Assembly: GCF_011075055.1 (NCBI RefSeq)
Contig: NC_058150.1
Location: forward strand, 6,572,001 to 6,636,000
Reading direction: 5' to 3'
Origin: Mangifera indica
Taxonomy: Eukaryota; Streptophyta; Magnoliopsida; Sapindales; Anacardiaceae
DNA length: 64,000 nucleotides
Shown: one piece after another, positions 46,285 through 59,080 of the stretch
Layout: every line of letters begins with the position of its first letter
Numbering within the stretch: position 1 is the first letter of the stretch
Notes under the pieces: model-generated
Told to the model about the DNA's origin: nothing
What the model saw: only the letters and a program-made list of their open reading frames with translations
Database searches by the model: none
Translations under genes and position numbers: made by a program

Positions 46285-48813
46285 CAAAAGTTGAAACAGC
46301 AAAGCCCAAGAATTCAATGAATAAAAAATAATTGCGTGTTGTGCGGTATGAATGTGAAATTGAAAGGCGGCTATGGAGTAGTATTAATAGGATGGAGAAG
46401 AAAGGGCCGTGTCAGTGTGAAAAGGAAAGCTAAGAAGAATGGTAGTTGATGGACATGGAGTAGGCTTTAGTCCAACTTTGATAGGTAGTTGAACACTTGA
46501 ACCGTTTGTTGGTATTGGTATTTTATCTTCCCTACTTCTGCTCATAACTTTATTTCAATCCCAACAGACTCATTCATGGAATCAGTTGTCATAGCTTTAA
46601 GTTTAACGGTTTGGATATGACAATAGAAAAGTCAAATTGGTGTTAGTGCTGAACACGCAAGTTTGTCCAGAAAGTAACTGTTTGGTAAGAGAATTGGCAA
46701 GCAGATTACCATGAGGATGACACTAAAGTTAGCAGTAAATGATAAAAAGGCTAAGCCAAAGGAAGAACGATAAGACAAATATTATTATAATGGGAGAGCA
46801 GTAGGCCTAGGTCTACCCCAGCTTTGTCGGGTTGCTGTTCTGGTCTGGTCTTAAATAAAACAGATCTTTCAATCACTCGCAATTTGCACCGTGCACTATC
46901 ATGTAAAGACTTTGTTAAGTTAATAGACAGAAGTACTGGACAAACAATTTTACTCAAGTAAAATTACTTATGACTTGGTAAGGTAATTATCTCAACAAAT
47001 GTTTAACTTATTATTCATGGCTTAGATTGACTAATCAACCGTTTATTGACGAAATTAGCTTGGAAAGTTTGTAGTTAGTCTTAAAATTACATTAGAGGAA
47101 TAAAATTAATGTAATTTTATAGGAAAATTAATTAACCTTTTTTTTTAATCCTCTTCTAAACCTAAACCCATTTTTTACAGATATTACAAATATAACTTTG
47201 ACACCAACTTCATACTCATTTTATCCTCGTCTTTAATCTTAAGAAATAACATGAATGACATCCGTTTATCAAATATATATATTTATCTCATAAACAGTGT
47301 CTATAAATATTTCTCATGTATAGTATTGCGCTTACCCTACTACCCCATGCCTATCCACATTTTTTGTTAATAATACCCCTATGAACTAGAGTTGGATTCA
47401 AATCAAGTTTATTGAAGCTCAAACTCGAACTCAAATTTAAGCTTGAAAATTAAATATTTTTTAGTTTGAGCTTGTGCTTTAGAGGTATTTGGATCTGAAA
47501 ATTCACAAGCTTAAAAAAATTCAATATGGATCGACTAAATAATATCATTGTGATCAATACACATCAAAATAACGTCGTTTTAATTATTTTTGTTTGACTA
47601 CAGTATTGAACTGAATCCAACTTTATTCAAGCTCAAACTCGAGTCAAAATCAACTTCTTTTAAACAAATCAAGTTTTAACACCTTTGAAGCGTGCTTGAC
47701 TACACTCAATTGTCCAACTCAAATCCAGCCCTAGCATGAACAACATCATGCCTAACCCATGTCTATCTGTTTATCCCTGAATAATACTAATATCTCGTGA
47801 ACAATGTCATGAAGTACCCATAAACAATTCACACCTATTCATTTACCCAAAATAGTACCTATAAATAGTATCGCACCCACCCGCCTCCTTTTTCCAATAA
47901 AATCAAAGTATTCTATTTCAGTCTAAAAAACTACTTTCATTCTAATGTAAATTTGATGTCAATATGATATAAATAAATCATTCATATAACTAAATTAATT
48001 ACAAAACAATAATAAAAACCAAAATTTACAAATTAACGAAGTAAGATTCATCATCATACAAAGAAATCTCATAGTTTAAATTCTAAATCTTTAAATAAAA
48101 TATTAAACAAAATAATGAAATGTTATATTCTTAAATTAAGACGATTTTGATGTAAGATTTGATATACCCATACGATACATAAAAGATAAATTAAAATTAA
48201 AATTGTATAGCATGCTTAAAAAATAATTAAATTAATTAATATCCCAACTTTTATATTTAAATTCGAGTAAACCCAATTATCCCAAGTTGATAAACATCCA
48301 GCTTTGAAAGTGATCTGAATCGCAGATGCCGACCCAGCTAATTCTCCCCTTTGTCACTGAGGTCCAGACAGGTGCCCAAAAGTTTTTATCTCAAGTAGGC
48401 ACACTCAAAGGGATCACCACATCTTGCGCAAATTTTCATGTAGGCCTTGTTACCCTTGTATAATGACACTGCCCCTGGCTGAGGCTTGACCATATTACTT
48501 TGAGATGAAAATTTTTAATTTATTTATTGTTTTTCCTGTAACAACCAACAGTAATGACAACATTGCGCAAACTCAATCTGTAAATTTAGTGCCAAGTCAC
48601 CACATGAACATAAATCAGGAAAACATAACTTTATTCTCAATAAAAACACAGCCAGAAGATTAAAACACCACACCCAACCAGCTGTTTCAAACTTTTTGAC
48701 GAAGCACATACACAACAATATTTAGTAGGACCACGTAAATATAAGTTCTGATCAGATATTTCTTGCAACTATGCATAAGCAATGCCAACTACATATAGTA
48801 ACTTCTTTACTAC
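46285..48813. other. Intergenic, MYB upstream region and repeats
   Basis: The first few hundred bases should contain the promoter of the R3-MYB gene; no convincing TATA box was chosen. 47386-47734 is a MITE-like element. The remainder is AT-rich with no recognised coding region. Confidence 0.45.
47386..47734. mobile_element. MITE, GTTGGATTC family, best copy
   Basis: The left end CTAGAGTTGGATTCAAATCA pairs with the right end, complemented, CTAGGGCTGGATTTGAGTT. The flanks share ATGAA (left TATGAA, right CATGAA), a possible short target duplication. The interior is composed of CTCAAACTCGA/GAGTTTGAGCT words. It is about 349 bp and has no coding frame. Confidence 0.6.
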
Positions 48814-49475
48814 TCAGAAGCCATGGATTTTGATGAAATCCTTCCTCACAATGCCAGCCTGTTTGGCCACAAGATCAAAATCAATATTACACAAAGCACA
48901 AACAAAGTTTTCTTTCATACATAAATACTTGTTAATGTAATCATATACCATTACCTGAACAAGGAAGGTTGACACGTTCTTTCTTTGGTCACCCTGAAGT
49001 TGTATGACCTGAAAATCGTATAAAAAAATTCATTCAGGTTTATTTTTATATGCATAACCTTTCTCTCAATACTAAACACTATTCTAAGTAAACATTGATT
49101 TTAAAACATATAACCAATGGTCCGTGACTGACCTGGCCTAACTCAGGGTCCTGAACAACGGTGCCATTACAGCAGAACTCTTTCTTGAGGTCCTTGAGAA
49201 TCTTGTTGTAGCTGTAGTCCTTCTTCAACCCTTGCACAGTTGTCAGGCTTTTCCTCCCATTACGTTGTTGGACACGAATATGGACGTAATCTTTTGAACC
49301 AGCACCTGAGTCCTCAGCATTTGCCTCAGCGAAGGGATCTGCCCCACCATATAACAAACAGAAATCGACGATAAAAGACTTGACACATTGTCATGGATCC
49401 AAACATATACAAAAGAATCAGCTTTAGCCATAACTCACCAAAGGCACTTGGAATCTGGTTGTCAAATTCAGACAT
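48814..49475 (-). CDS. SUI1: Translation initiation factor eIF1 (SUI1)
   Basis: eIF1 binds the 40S ribosomal subunit near the P site and enforces correct AUG choice during scanning. Coding exons on the minus strand: 49475-49439, 49338-49133, 49008-48955, 48858-48814, giving 113 residues. All introns are GT-AG and the phases agree. Landmarks are AFDPFAEANAEDSGAG (about 11-26), YVHIRVQQRNGRKSLTTVQG, LKKEFCCNGTVV, LQGDQRKNVSTFLV and the C-terminal IKIHGF. All are near-invariant in plant SUI1 proteins and the length is standard. The start is the only ATG giving the family N-terminus. A leader exon ends at 50685 and an intron of about 1.1 kb (49548-50684) separates it from the coding part, as in many plant translation-factor genes. 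Confidence 0.95.
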
Positions 49476-49547
49476 GAACCTTGGTTGTTGGGGGAAGAGC
49501 CGGTAACCAACAGTTGATTCCCTTTGATTCAATTAAAATGACCTCAG

Positions 49548-50684
49548 CTGCAACCAAGAGCAGAAAAAACGTCAGTCTGAAATTGGAAATAAAACAATAA
49601 ATAACTTTCAACTAGATTAGCTAAAGAAAACATTTCAAAATCCCATATGAGCTAACACAATTCCATTTAAAGAATTTCTAGAAACAAATCTTAATGTAAA
49701 AATACAGGCAATAGAATCTTATGGGCAACAACCATATCCTTTAGTACTTCTGATCTCATAGTCCTTGAGTTAAAAAAGGTTATCACCCTACTAAAATCAT
49801 GGTAAATGCTATACTTCATTGCATGGACAAATGTCTTCTAATAACAGCCATCAACTAGCACAGCTAAGATAGTTTGTATATACAGAGGAAATACAAAGAG
49901 GCACTAATTATGCTAAGTAATAATATCTTAGACTTACTTTCTCAATACATTTTAAATCCATATTATTCCCTCAACGTTTATGACTCTGAAAATTGTCCTA
50001 AACATCTCTATCCTCAAGCCAAACGAACAATACTTCCTCTGAAATGCATTCATATAACTAATATATCAATTCTAGACATCAAAATTGTTCAGGAAAGATA
50101 TTACACATATTCAAAACCACAAAAATAGTTCACTCATCATCGGAAAGACAAATCATATGCACTATTTCCCTAAGGCATAAGTCAGCATCACCAACGATTT
50201 CCCATAAATTGCAAAAAATGAAATACGGTACTAAAACCTTTAATTGACAATTCGCCAACATTCAGCTTAATCAAGCGCTCAATACATTGAACAAATAAGA
50301 AACCAGAACAAATTAGAATTACTCCCTAGAAAATGAATTAAATTTAAAAAGCCTGATATTTTCTTAATCCCCATAATGATCCATGAATCAAAGTAAGCTT
50401 TCTCAAAATAGAAAAATTGATGAAGCCACTGATCAAACGCTCAATCTTCACTAACATGCAGACCAACAACAGATGCAGTAATATCAATATCCTAAACCCA
50501 TTAACCAACGGAAAAATTAATAACAGGGCAATCATGTGCGCACAACCACATGAAGAAATTGATTTCAGTTAGAACAAAAACAGAACATTAAACAAAGATA
50601 AACAAATTCGTAAGAAACAAACGTATGCGAACATGATTAATGAGTGAATAAAAATCCAAACCCAGAAGAAGATCATTAACATAC
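49548..50684 (-). other. Intron in the 5' leader of SUI1
   Basis: On the minus strand the donor CTCT|GTATGT (near 50684) and acceptor GGTTGCAG (49550-49548) bound about 1137 bases with no coding content. Long leader introns near the start of plant housekeeping genes often raise expression. The boundaries were inferred from consensus only. Confidence 0.6.
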
Positions 50685-50760
50685 AGAGAGATGAAGAATC
50701 GGAGAATCTTATAGAAAATGTGCAAGGATTGGATTGTGTTCGAGCTGAGGTAAGGTTGTT

Positions 50761-50767
50761 ATATAAA
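50761..50767 (-). promoter_or_regulatory. Probable TATA box of SUI1
   Basis: TTTATAT on the minus strand lies just upstream of a C/T-rich leader (TTACCTCAGCTCGAAC...) that begins about 25-30 bases later. It fits the core promoter of the eIF1 transcript. Confidence 0.55.
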
Positions 50768-50829
50768 CGAAGAGGGCTCCTCGTGACCACACAACCGCAT
50801 TTTCTTATTGGACGCTTTGCTTCTTGACC

Positions 50830-53800
50830 GTACGTATCTTAGTCGGTTCTGTTTTGTATGTTTCTACGGTTGAGATTGTAAGATGATTAAGACAATGAAC
50901 GGCTATGATTTTATTTCAAGTCTCAAAGTTAGAGGATAATACTGGACATGACGATTCTCTGCGTCCTATGCACGCTTCTATCGGCAAAGAGAAATAAATA
51001 AATAAAGGTGATGAAAATAAAATATATTCGGTTGTGATTGGGGTACCAAATCGGTGTCGTATAGTCGGCCCATTTCGGCCCACATTCCCAATATTATAAG
51101 GAATTTATGTTTTTAGCTTTTTAATTTTTTTATTGGCTAAATTTTAGTAAATGTTTATATTATTAAATAATTTTATTACAATATATAATTTTTATTAATA
51201 GTATTTTAAGTATTTTTTCCATTGAAAGATTATTCCCATTCAATCCTCTTTTTGAGCATATAGCATGAGAGTATTATCGTAATTTTAACTTCATAAGCGT
51301 ATATAATAGTTTATACATAATTATTTATTATTTAAACATATGCACGGGTGTACACTCTCTTAGTCGTGATTGTGCACCCTTCTCTATACAATGATCATGT
51401 ATTTATAACATTTGATAATCATAATTCCAAATTATTGTTATGATCATGCACCTTTAGTGTATACGATTGCTCACTCATTAACTAAACACACGGTCATAAA
51501 TCTCTTTGTGAACGATTGTATGTCCTTACATAATACTCATAGCGTGCACCCCATGCATGACCATTACCCATTGTCTACACTCTATCAGGTATATGATCGT
51601 TCATCACCAAATGCACAACCATGCATCGTCGTTTATAAATATATTTCTAGTATTTCTAATGTTTATCTGTATGCACTAATGCTTGAAATCTCTACTTCCC
51701 TAGGTCATGAATAACATTCTATTTCTAATGTCGACATGAAACTCTACCCATTTGATATATACATATTACTTAAATCTACATATCACTATTTGAAACACAT
51801 TCAATTTCATTCTATACCATTTCAGCATACACATTTTCACATTATTATCATAGCATGTTGTATTTATTGATAACATGCATACAAACTCACATCAAAACTC
51901 ATTCATCACAAATTAGCAAATACAATAGAATTAGATGTGGAACTATCATTATCTACTTGTCTTCCAAAGTCCAACAAAGTTTTTCAGAAGATTGTTCGTT
52001 TTCTAACAATTCAATTAGTCCTTTCGGACATCCAATAATGTCTCACAACCCTCTATTTTACTCTTTTTATTTGTCTTTATGGATTTCATAAAATATGAAT
52101 GTTAATGTCCCTACCAACATTTTCAATTCTCTTTATATTTTTCATCAAATAATGTAGCTCATGACAATGTAACTTTTATACATAGTCCTTTAAGCGGTTC
52201 CAACTATCCTTATCATATCCCTTGATCCCTGCAGACCCTGTTATCTAATAATCATTAGCATGCACAACCATGCACTATCTCATGCATGGTTGTACATCAC
52301 AACCGGTTACAATCTTGCCTTCCTAGCTAGCATACGCTCCTATCATGCTCGATCATACATCATCACATACATAAAATTGAATTACAACAAACAAGGTAAC
52401 TAGAGAGATATTGCACTCGTTATTGCTATTTTCCTTGATGAACAACTATAGGTCCAACATATGTCACATATCAAATAGGATTCTAAGACCTGTTGTCGTT
52501 AGGCTTATTGTTGTCTCTATGAAGAGAGCTTTTGGTATGAGGTAGTGAGTTTGGAGCATTATGTGCTTTGGGGAGGATTCAAGATCCCTACCCTGAAGGC
52601 ATATATCTATTGTTTGTATTGGCAAAAATGGTTAATAGTCTCTTTAGAAGGAGGGAATCTTTAATGCGACTACCATTAAGGGGGATGTATGTTCCTAATA
52701 TTGTCATTAGGGTGGCATATTTGACCTTTTCAACTATGTTGAGGACTACACGTTGAGAATCATCATCGTGAGTTATCAACTCATGGTTTGAGTTATACAT
52801 TCTCAATTAACATTATGATATAAGTAAGCTCACGCTGGAAAATTATTCATGAGAAAAGAGAGCGTAGTGTTTTAGATCAAGGAACCTAATTACTTCAAAA
52901 AATTTCAAGTGTGTTGTAATTGGACATTTTTACAACATATGTTATCTATTCTTGATGAGTTAAACTCTATGCCTTAGAGATACATTTACGTTGAGTTTCA
53001 ACCTCTTCATGACATGAGTCGTTTGTAGGCTATATCATTGCATTTATGAGGATATGACCATTAAAGGTCATCCATGGTATTTTTTCAAAGAGAGTTTAAG
53101 AGATGATGCTATGTCTAAGAATGGCATGTTAGGGAATTGTTCACCTTCCAAAAAAGGTTGAAAGAGCAATATGTCAAAGATTGACAATACACTGGTACAT
53201 TAGTGAGATCCTCCTTCTAGTGTCAAATTGGTGATGAGATTTTTCATCATCAATTAACATACACAATTTAAAGTCTTGTGCAAAGATAAACTATGGTAGC
53301 AATGGTGACAATCGACTAATCAATCTTTGTTATCTATTATAGTGAGTTATATATAAAATAAAGAGAGGACTGAACGTAGAAAATGTTTTAACATGGTTCA
53401 ACCATCTATTCAAGAGTTTATGTCTACAATTATGTTATTAAACAATTTAGAAAAGTGTTATAATAGAGTTTAACTGAAACTATAAAATGTCTTGAAAAAA
53501 ACTTAATTTTAGACAAGTGGGCTTAAAAAAGATAGTAGAAAATTTGTGAGTGTCTCATCACCTAATTCAAAATAATGTTAATTTGATCTTATGTGTCAGA
53601 TGTTATATGTACGAAATTGTATATTCAGTTTACTTTCCAGTTTTTTCCGTATTTCTCTTTTTCTTTGATTAATCTTTTATATTTATAGGATAAAGAGAAT
53701 AAATTATAACCAAATCAATTATATCAATTATATCTATAATTGCACCAGTCTTAGGTCTAGCCTGTCGATAAGCTCAATACGCTATGTCAAAGCCGATTTG

Positions 53801-54152
53801 ATGTATTGCCACCGACTTGACGTAGTTATGGGCAGCCTTTCTATTATTTGGGCTAGTCTCAACTCAACCCAACCCAATTCACATCTCCATTGTTACTATT
53901 CTAACCTCTTTTGTTTCCGATATAACATTTTTACCCTCCCCCTTAAATTCTTAGAAAATATTTATCACCTTAGTGATCATATCCCTTGCAGAAACCCTAA
54001 TTTTCTACCAAACACTCAATGATTTCTACTATGCCCACCATCTGTTTGATGTAAATAACAATTAGCATCGCCCTTTCTATTTCGTAAATTATTTATTCTT
54101 CTCGTGAATTTGAGGGCAGGATCGTAGTACTGTTCTCAAGGTTAGATTTATA
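50830..54152. other. Intergenic, no gene recognised
   Basis: 51300-51720 is a degenerate repeat in which GATCATGCAC/CATGACCAT/GATCGTTCAT words recur about every 45-60 bases; its 100-residue frame is probably a by-product. 52480-53250 reads like a decayed gene or element with small frames on both strands (for example 52588-52806 minus) but I recognise no family. The last 200 bases hold the APO4 leader. Confidence 0.4.
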
Positions 54153-55438
54153 ATGATGGCTTTGAGGAAGAAATCATATTTATGGATAAATGTTTTGGGA
54201 GAGTTGGGTAGGCATCGCTTTTACAGTTCTAAATTCGACTTGAAGAAGCTGAGGCCTATGATTCAGAAGAGAATTGAAAGTCGTGCTAAGGACTATCCAG
54301 TTCGAGGCATGGTCCCTGTTGCAAAGGCAGTTCTTAAAGCTAGAGCTTTATTGATTCAAGGCATCTCCACACTTATTAAATTTATTCCTGTTCAGGCATG
54401 CAAGTGAGCTTAAGTCTATCTAACAAACACCTCTTTATTTTATGTCATGTATTGCGATAATGTCAATGTTTTCAGCTATGGGTGTCGGAGCATGATTGTT
54501 TTGTTTTAATCTTGATTGAGAGCTTGTGAGGTTTAAAGGCTTTGTACCTGTAGCTGAGATCACTTGGCATGTACATAGTTACGTTATGGGAAATTTCTCA
54601 TTTATATATTGACAATTTTCTCATTTGGTTGAGATTCGTTTAGTTTACCAGCAACTTGCCACCGTTTTTACGCTAAGTTCTTTATAGTAATTATGAAATG
54701 CTGTTGTGTTGCAGGTTCTGTCCAGAAGTATGTATTGGAGAGAAAGGTCACTTGATTCAAACTTGTCATGGTTACAGGCGCCAAGCCAAGAATCGAGTTC
54801 ATGAATGGGTCAGTGGTGGTTTGAATGATATAATTGTTCCAGTGGAAACATTTCACCTGCAGAGAATGTTTCAACCTGTAATACAGCACAACCAACGGTT
54901 TGATTTTGATCGTGTTTCTGCTGTTGTCGAGCTATGCTGGCAGGCAGGAGCTGACCCGAATGATGAAGACTTGTACACCAATGCTAGGAACTCTACGTGC
55001 CCCATTAGAGGGGTTAATGAAGCAGAGTCTTTATCACCTGGAGATCGGTCATTGATAGCCAGTCAAACCTTAAAGGCATGGGAGACAGTTAGATCTGGTG
55101 TCCAGAGATTGTTGTTGGTTTACCCAGCAAAAGTTTGTAAGCATTGCTCAGAAGTTCATGTTGGGCCATCTGGGCACAAGGCTCGGCTCTGTGGAGTGTT
55201 TAAACATGAGAGCTGGCGAGGAACACACTTTTGGAAGAAGGCAGAAGTTGATGATTTGGTACCTCCGAAAATTGTTTGGTGGCGGCGGCCTCAAGATCCC
55301 CCTGTACTTCTGAATGAGGGACGGGACTATTATGGGCATGCACCAGCAGTGGTGGATCTGTGCACACAGGCTGGCGCTATGATTCCAACCAAGTATTTTT
55401 GTATGATGAAAATGAATGGTCGACCATCAACTGTTTGA
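54153..55438 (+). CDS. APO4: APO4-like mitochondrial RNA-binding splicing factor
   Basis: APO proteins are plant-specific and carry two repeated zinc-binding-like motifs. APO1 promotes chloroplast intron splicing, and APO4 is annotated as mitochondrial. Exons 54153-54403 and 54715-55438 form a 324-residue protein (one GT-AG intron of 311 bases). Motif 1 reads C83-x2-C86...GHLIQTCHGYR (to C101). Motif 2 reads C225KHC228...GHKARLCG (to C243). Other family words are VPVAKAVLKARALLI, AVVELCWQAGAD and GRDYYGHAPAVVDLC. The basic, hydroxylated N-terminus (MMALRKKSYLW...RHRFYSS) suits a mitochondrial presequence. Two adjacent ATGs (54153 and 54156) are possible starts. In Arabidopsis APO4 lies near ICL and VUP1, as here. 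Confidence 0.93.
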
Positions 55439-56784
55439 TTAAATCTTTTACGCCATCTGCTAGTTGCCCTTCAAGGGGGTTGAGTTGATCTGATGCATTT
55501 TAATTTTCAGATCACTTACTGCCATATCAATTGAGCAGAGCTTTATTCACTTCCACATTGATCATTTAAATGGTACATCTATGGATGAATCTGTCTTTTG
55601 TAAGCATACATTTTTGTGGAGAGAAATTAATAGTTTCTATCGGAATAAATTTATTCAAAGATGAAACAATATAAAGTAATTATTTCATGTCTACATTTTG
55701 GCTAATGATATTGCATTTCACTTACCTATTTATATATTGCATTTCATGGCTAGTGCATTAACGCTGTTTGACCCTAGTAGTTGAGATCCTAGCCATCCTT
55801 CTGAGCAATTTGTCTGTGACACACAGAAATGTGGAATGTGGATAGTCCATTATGACATTATCAAATTTATGGTTAAGGCTGTGAATGTTGCATTTGCACT
55901 CATGTTAATAGCTGTGTGTGTGTGTGTGTGTTTTCCATGCTCCATTTCAGTTTCTATGTCAAGTTTAAATCTATTATGCACTGAGAAAAAACTACTTTGC
56001 AAGCATTTAACCTTCAATTACTACTTGTGATAATTTTTTTTAAAATCAAAATGCATCTGTTGATATGATATGTGCCAACTTTGTCAGAGAAACAAGAAGT
56101 GAGGAAATATTTGCAGTTAACTGTTGCAGGCCATAATTTTTCCCAATTTTTGGTAAAAGTAATGCTGCAACGGATGCTCTTTCGAATGAAGATAAGTTGT
56201 TCCTTGCATGTTAAAAATTTTCCCAGGGGAGAGGAAACCGGGAACTTAAAACAGTGTTTGATGATTTTCTGTGTGTGGTAAAATCCAATAATCTTTTTAA
56301 CATAATGTGGTCATGATTCACTGATCATTTTGAATGCTGGAAGGATAGTTTGAAGATGGCTTGAATAAACTCTGGCTACAGTAGTATTCAGAGGAAAACA
56401 TTTTCCCTCGTATGTCGCCAGAAATTACTCTCAACTTCGAGGTTCTGAGATTCTAATATTATGTTTGATTCTTTCCTTCTCTTGAGATCTTAGCAGAAAG
56501 CTTTCTGCAAAATTTCAAGCATTATCACTAAGGGACATTAACCGTACTAACCAATTGTTTATTATTAATATAACATGATTTGGCTTGTCTAACTAATAAA
56601 AAATTTTAATAATATTTTATATTCGCATATTAAATTCCTAGGATTACATCATTTTCAATTAAAATAATAACCAAATTAATTATAATATGATAAATTAAAA
56701 AATTAATTTATTTTATATTTGACAATGTGAAAAAAAAAAAAAACCTTTAATATATCATTAATATGAAAAATATTTTACAACATA

Positions 56785-57451
56785 GGCCAATGGATTTATT
56801 CTCACCAAAGTATGTTGTTTTCAAATTCTCATTTTTTATTTTGAAAAACTTATTTACTTATCTATAGACAGTTAAAGTTAATGAAATTCTAATATCTTAA
56901 AATTTTATCTTCTTTCCTGCCTCTTTCCCCCCAATTCAAAAACTAACAATTTCCCTTTTAGGTTAAGTTTTAAAAAATAACCTTTTCCTCCCTAAGGTTT
57001 AGTTTTGGCAACAATTCCAATATACTCTCCCTCCCGACGCTTCCTCTTCCTCTAACAGTGTCTTTCTTGATATCTCTCTCTCCTTTGGTCGGCTATTCAA
57101 GTCGGGAAAACAAAGATGACAGACATTGTCAGAGGAAAAGAAAGTGTCAGAAGGGAGAGGTTGTTGACGATGACATTGGAGATGTCACCGGGAATTAAAA
57201 ACTAAACCCTATGAGGGAAAATTTTGTTTTTTAAAACTTGACTTAGGGAAAAATTGTTAGTTTTAGAGTTTAGGGAGAGGAGAAAGAGATAAAATTTTAG
57301 TTTCTTTTTTATATTATAAATAAAATAACGATTTTATCCTTAAAACTAATACATTTAACTGTCTATGGGTGAGCAAATCGACTTTCCAAAGTTAAAGAGT
57401 GAAAATTTGGTAAAGCAGTATACTTTAGGTGGGAATAAGTCCTTTGGCCTC
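56785..57451. mobile_element. Long foldback (hairpin) element
   Basis: Left arm (56785 to about 57080) and right arm (about 57120 to 57451) are inverted over almost their whole length. GGCCAATGGATTTATTCTCA pairs with the complement of GGGAATAAGTCCTTTGGCC. AGACAGTTAAA (56867) pairs with TTTAACTGTCT (57354). AAAACTAACAATTTCCC pairs with AAAATTGTTAGTTTTAG. CTCTAACAGTGTC pairs with GACATTGTCAGAG. CAACATA flanks both sides (56778-56784 and 57452-57458), a likely target duplication. No protein is encoded. A solitary end of the same family is at about 12462. A transcript would fold into a hairpin of about 300 base pairs. Confidence 0.8.
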
Positions 57452-57719
57452 CAACATACACAAAAAATAAATATTTTAATATAAAATATGTTACTTTGAA
57501 TAAACATAATACAAATTTATAACTAATAATCATTTAAGGATATCTTAGTAAAACAATATTTTAATATATTTTTATTACTACCAATCAAATAAAATAATTA
57601 TTTATATTAGTTTTATCAAATATAATACTAATTTATATCTAGTAACATTCTGGATAATCTATTTGGATAATAATATTTTATTTTTGGTAATAAAATATTA
57701 CCTAAAATAAACACACCTT

Positions 57720-58045
57720 AGCAATAGTATGCATGATACAATGTAATCACCCTAAGAAAGTGTCTGATTTAGGTAATTTTTTATTATCAAAACTAAAATA
57801 TTACCATAAAAATTGACAATAATGTGCATGATACAATGTAATTATCCTAAGATAGCATTTGGTCAAGGTAACATTTTATTACTAAAGCTGAAATATTACC
57901 CTAAGAAAGTGTCTAATTTAGGTAATTTTTTATTACCAAAACTAAAATATTATCATAAAAATTGACAATAATGTGCATGACACAATGTAATTTTCCTAAG
58001 ATAGCATTTGGTTAAGGTAACATTTTATTACTAAAACTGAAATAT
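57720..58045 (+). repeat. 149-bp tandem repeat
   Basis: A unit starting CCTAAGAAAGTGTCTRATTT and ending GCTGAAATATTAC or similar occurs at 57751 and 57900 (period 149 bp). A partial copy precedes it. Units contain GACAATAATGTGCATGA and TTGGTYAAGGTAACATTTTA. Copies differ at only a few positions. Confidence 0.85.
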
Positions 58046-58419
58046 TATCACAAAAATCAATTCCCTTAAAGATTTATGAGTATAAATTAATATTGTATTT
58101 AAATAAATTAACATATATAAATAATTGTTAGATTTGGTTGATAATTGTAAAAGTAAAATAAGACATTATTTTTTTTAAAATGTTCTTAATATGTTAAACT
58201 AAACTTATTAAGTAAAAGTAAAATTGAAATAAAATTAATATTATTTTAATAATATTTCAATGTTTACATGGAAGATAATAGTCAAATTACTTGTCACGTT
58301 ATTACCATAATTTTTTATTATGTAATAACCTAAATAAGATATTATTAGTAATAAAAATTAGATTACTGAAATAATATATTTTTCTCTTAAACCAAATGCA
58401 CAATAATAATTATTCATTT

Positions 58420-58560
58420 TGGGTATACAAATATATACATATTTATATGTATTATCATATGATTAAGTGATCTTAAATAAAAGATAAAACAACATCTAAT
58501 TATGTGATGACACGTATAAGTATATACATATTTATATACTTAAAATAGGTACACATAATA
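58420..58560. repeat. Palindromic MITE-like repeat, family P, copy 5
   Basis: TATCATATGATTAAGTGATC is followed by TTAAATAAAAGATAAAACAA and an inverted CTAATTATGTGATGACACGT block, flanked on both sides by TATATACATATTTATAT. It is the clearest example of the inverted outer arms of this family. Confidence 0.7.
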
Positions 58561-58940
58561 TTGTTCTTTTAGTAAAAGAATAAAATAGTTATTTAAAATG
58601 TCGAATATAATATTAGGGAGGAGAGTTTAGGATTTTAAATCACAAAGCCTGCCTAAAATCAATCTCTCACATAAAATTTCTCTCTTCTTTTAAACCATGA
58701 TGGTTGAGGATTATAAATTTAATTTATTTACTGTTATATGTAATTTAATAAAATCTTTGGCTTTTATTTTATGAATAAAATTAGAATTTTGATTGGTCTA
58801 AAATAATCCTGAGGATAAAATGCCTGCTGACTTATGATTATATTACCATTTATTTATCCATTCTGTTATAGAAATTTAGGCATGTGTTAACATATGGCAA
58901 CACTTTAATTACGTTGCCCAAATAAAATCAAAATTCCCCA

Positions 58941-58947
58941 TATAAAC
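58941..58947 (+). promoter_or_regulatory. Probable TATA box of the ubiquitin-like gene
   Basis: TATAAAC lies about 134 bases upstream of the ATG at 59081, preceded by CCCCA. Spacing suits a short untranslated leader. Confidence 0.5.
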
Positions 58948-59080
58948 TGCATGAAACTAAAATGCCGCAAACGTGAACACCTTTCCAAGTTACACTGACA
59001 CTTGAATTCTTCAAACCCACATCTCCTTATAGGTCTCCACTGATTTTATTTTCTGTTATCTGGTTTTTGAAGTCTTGACA

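Larger units (their letters stand above)
55439..59080. other. Intergenic, foldback and tandem repeats
   Basis: 55.4-55.7 kb is probably the APO4 3' UTR. A short (GT)n run lies at 55913-55930. Small frames at 55836-56281 have no recognisable content. A foldback occupies 56785-57451 and a tandem repeat 57720-58045. 58.4-58.6 kb holds palindromic family P copy 5. Confidence 0.45.

Noticed and set aside
49079..49532. Minus-strand frames of 62 to 92 residues taken as separate genes
   Set aside because: Each is an exon of the eIF1 gene or its shadow running into introns; the spliced 113-residue protein explains them.
54668..55339. Minus-strand frames opposite the APO4 exon
   Set aside because: They are antisense shadows of the conserved APO4 coding sequence.
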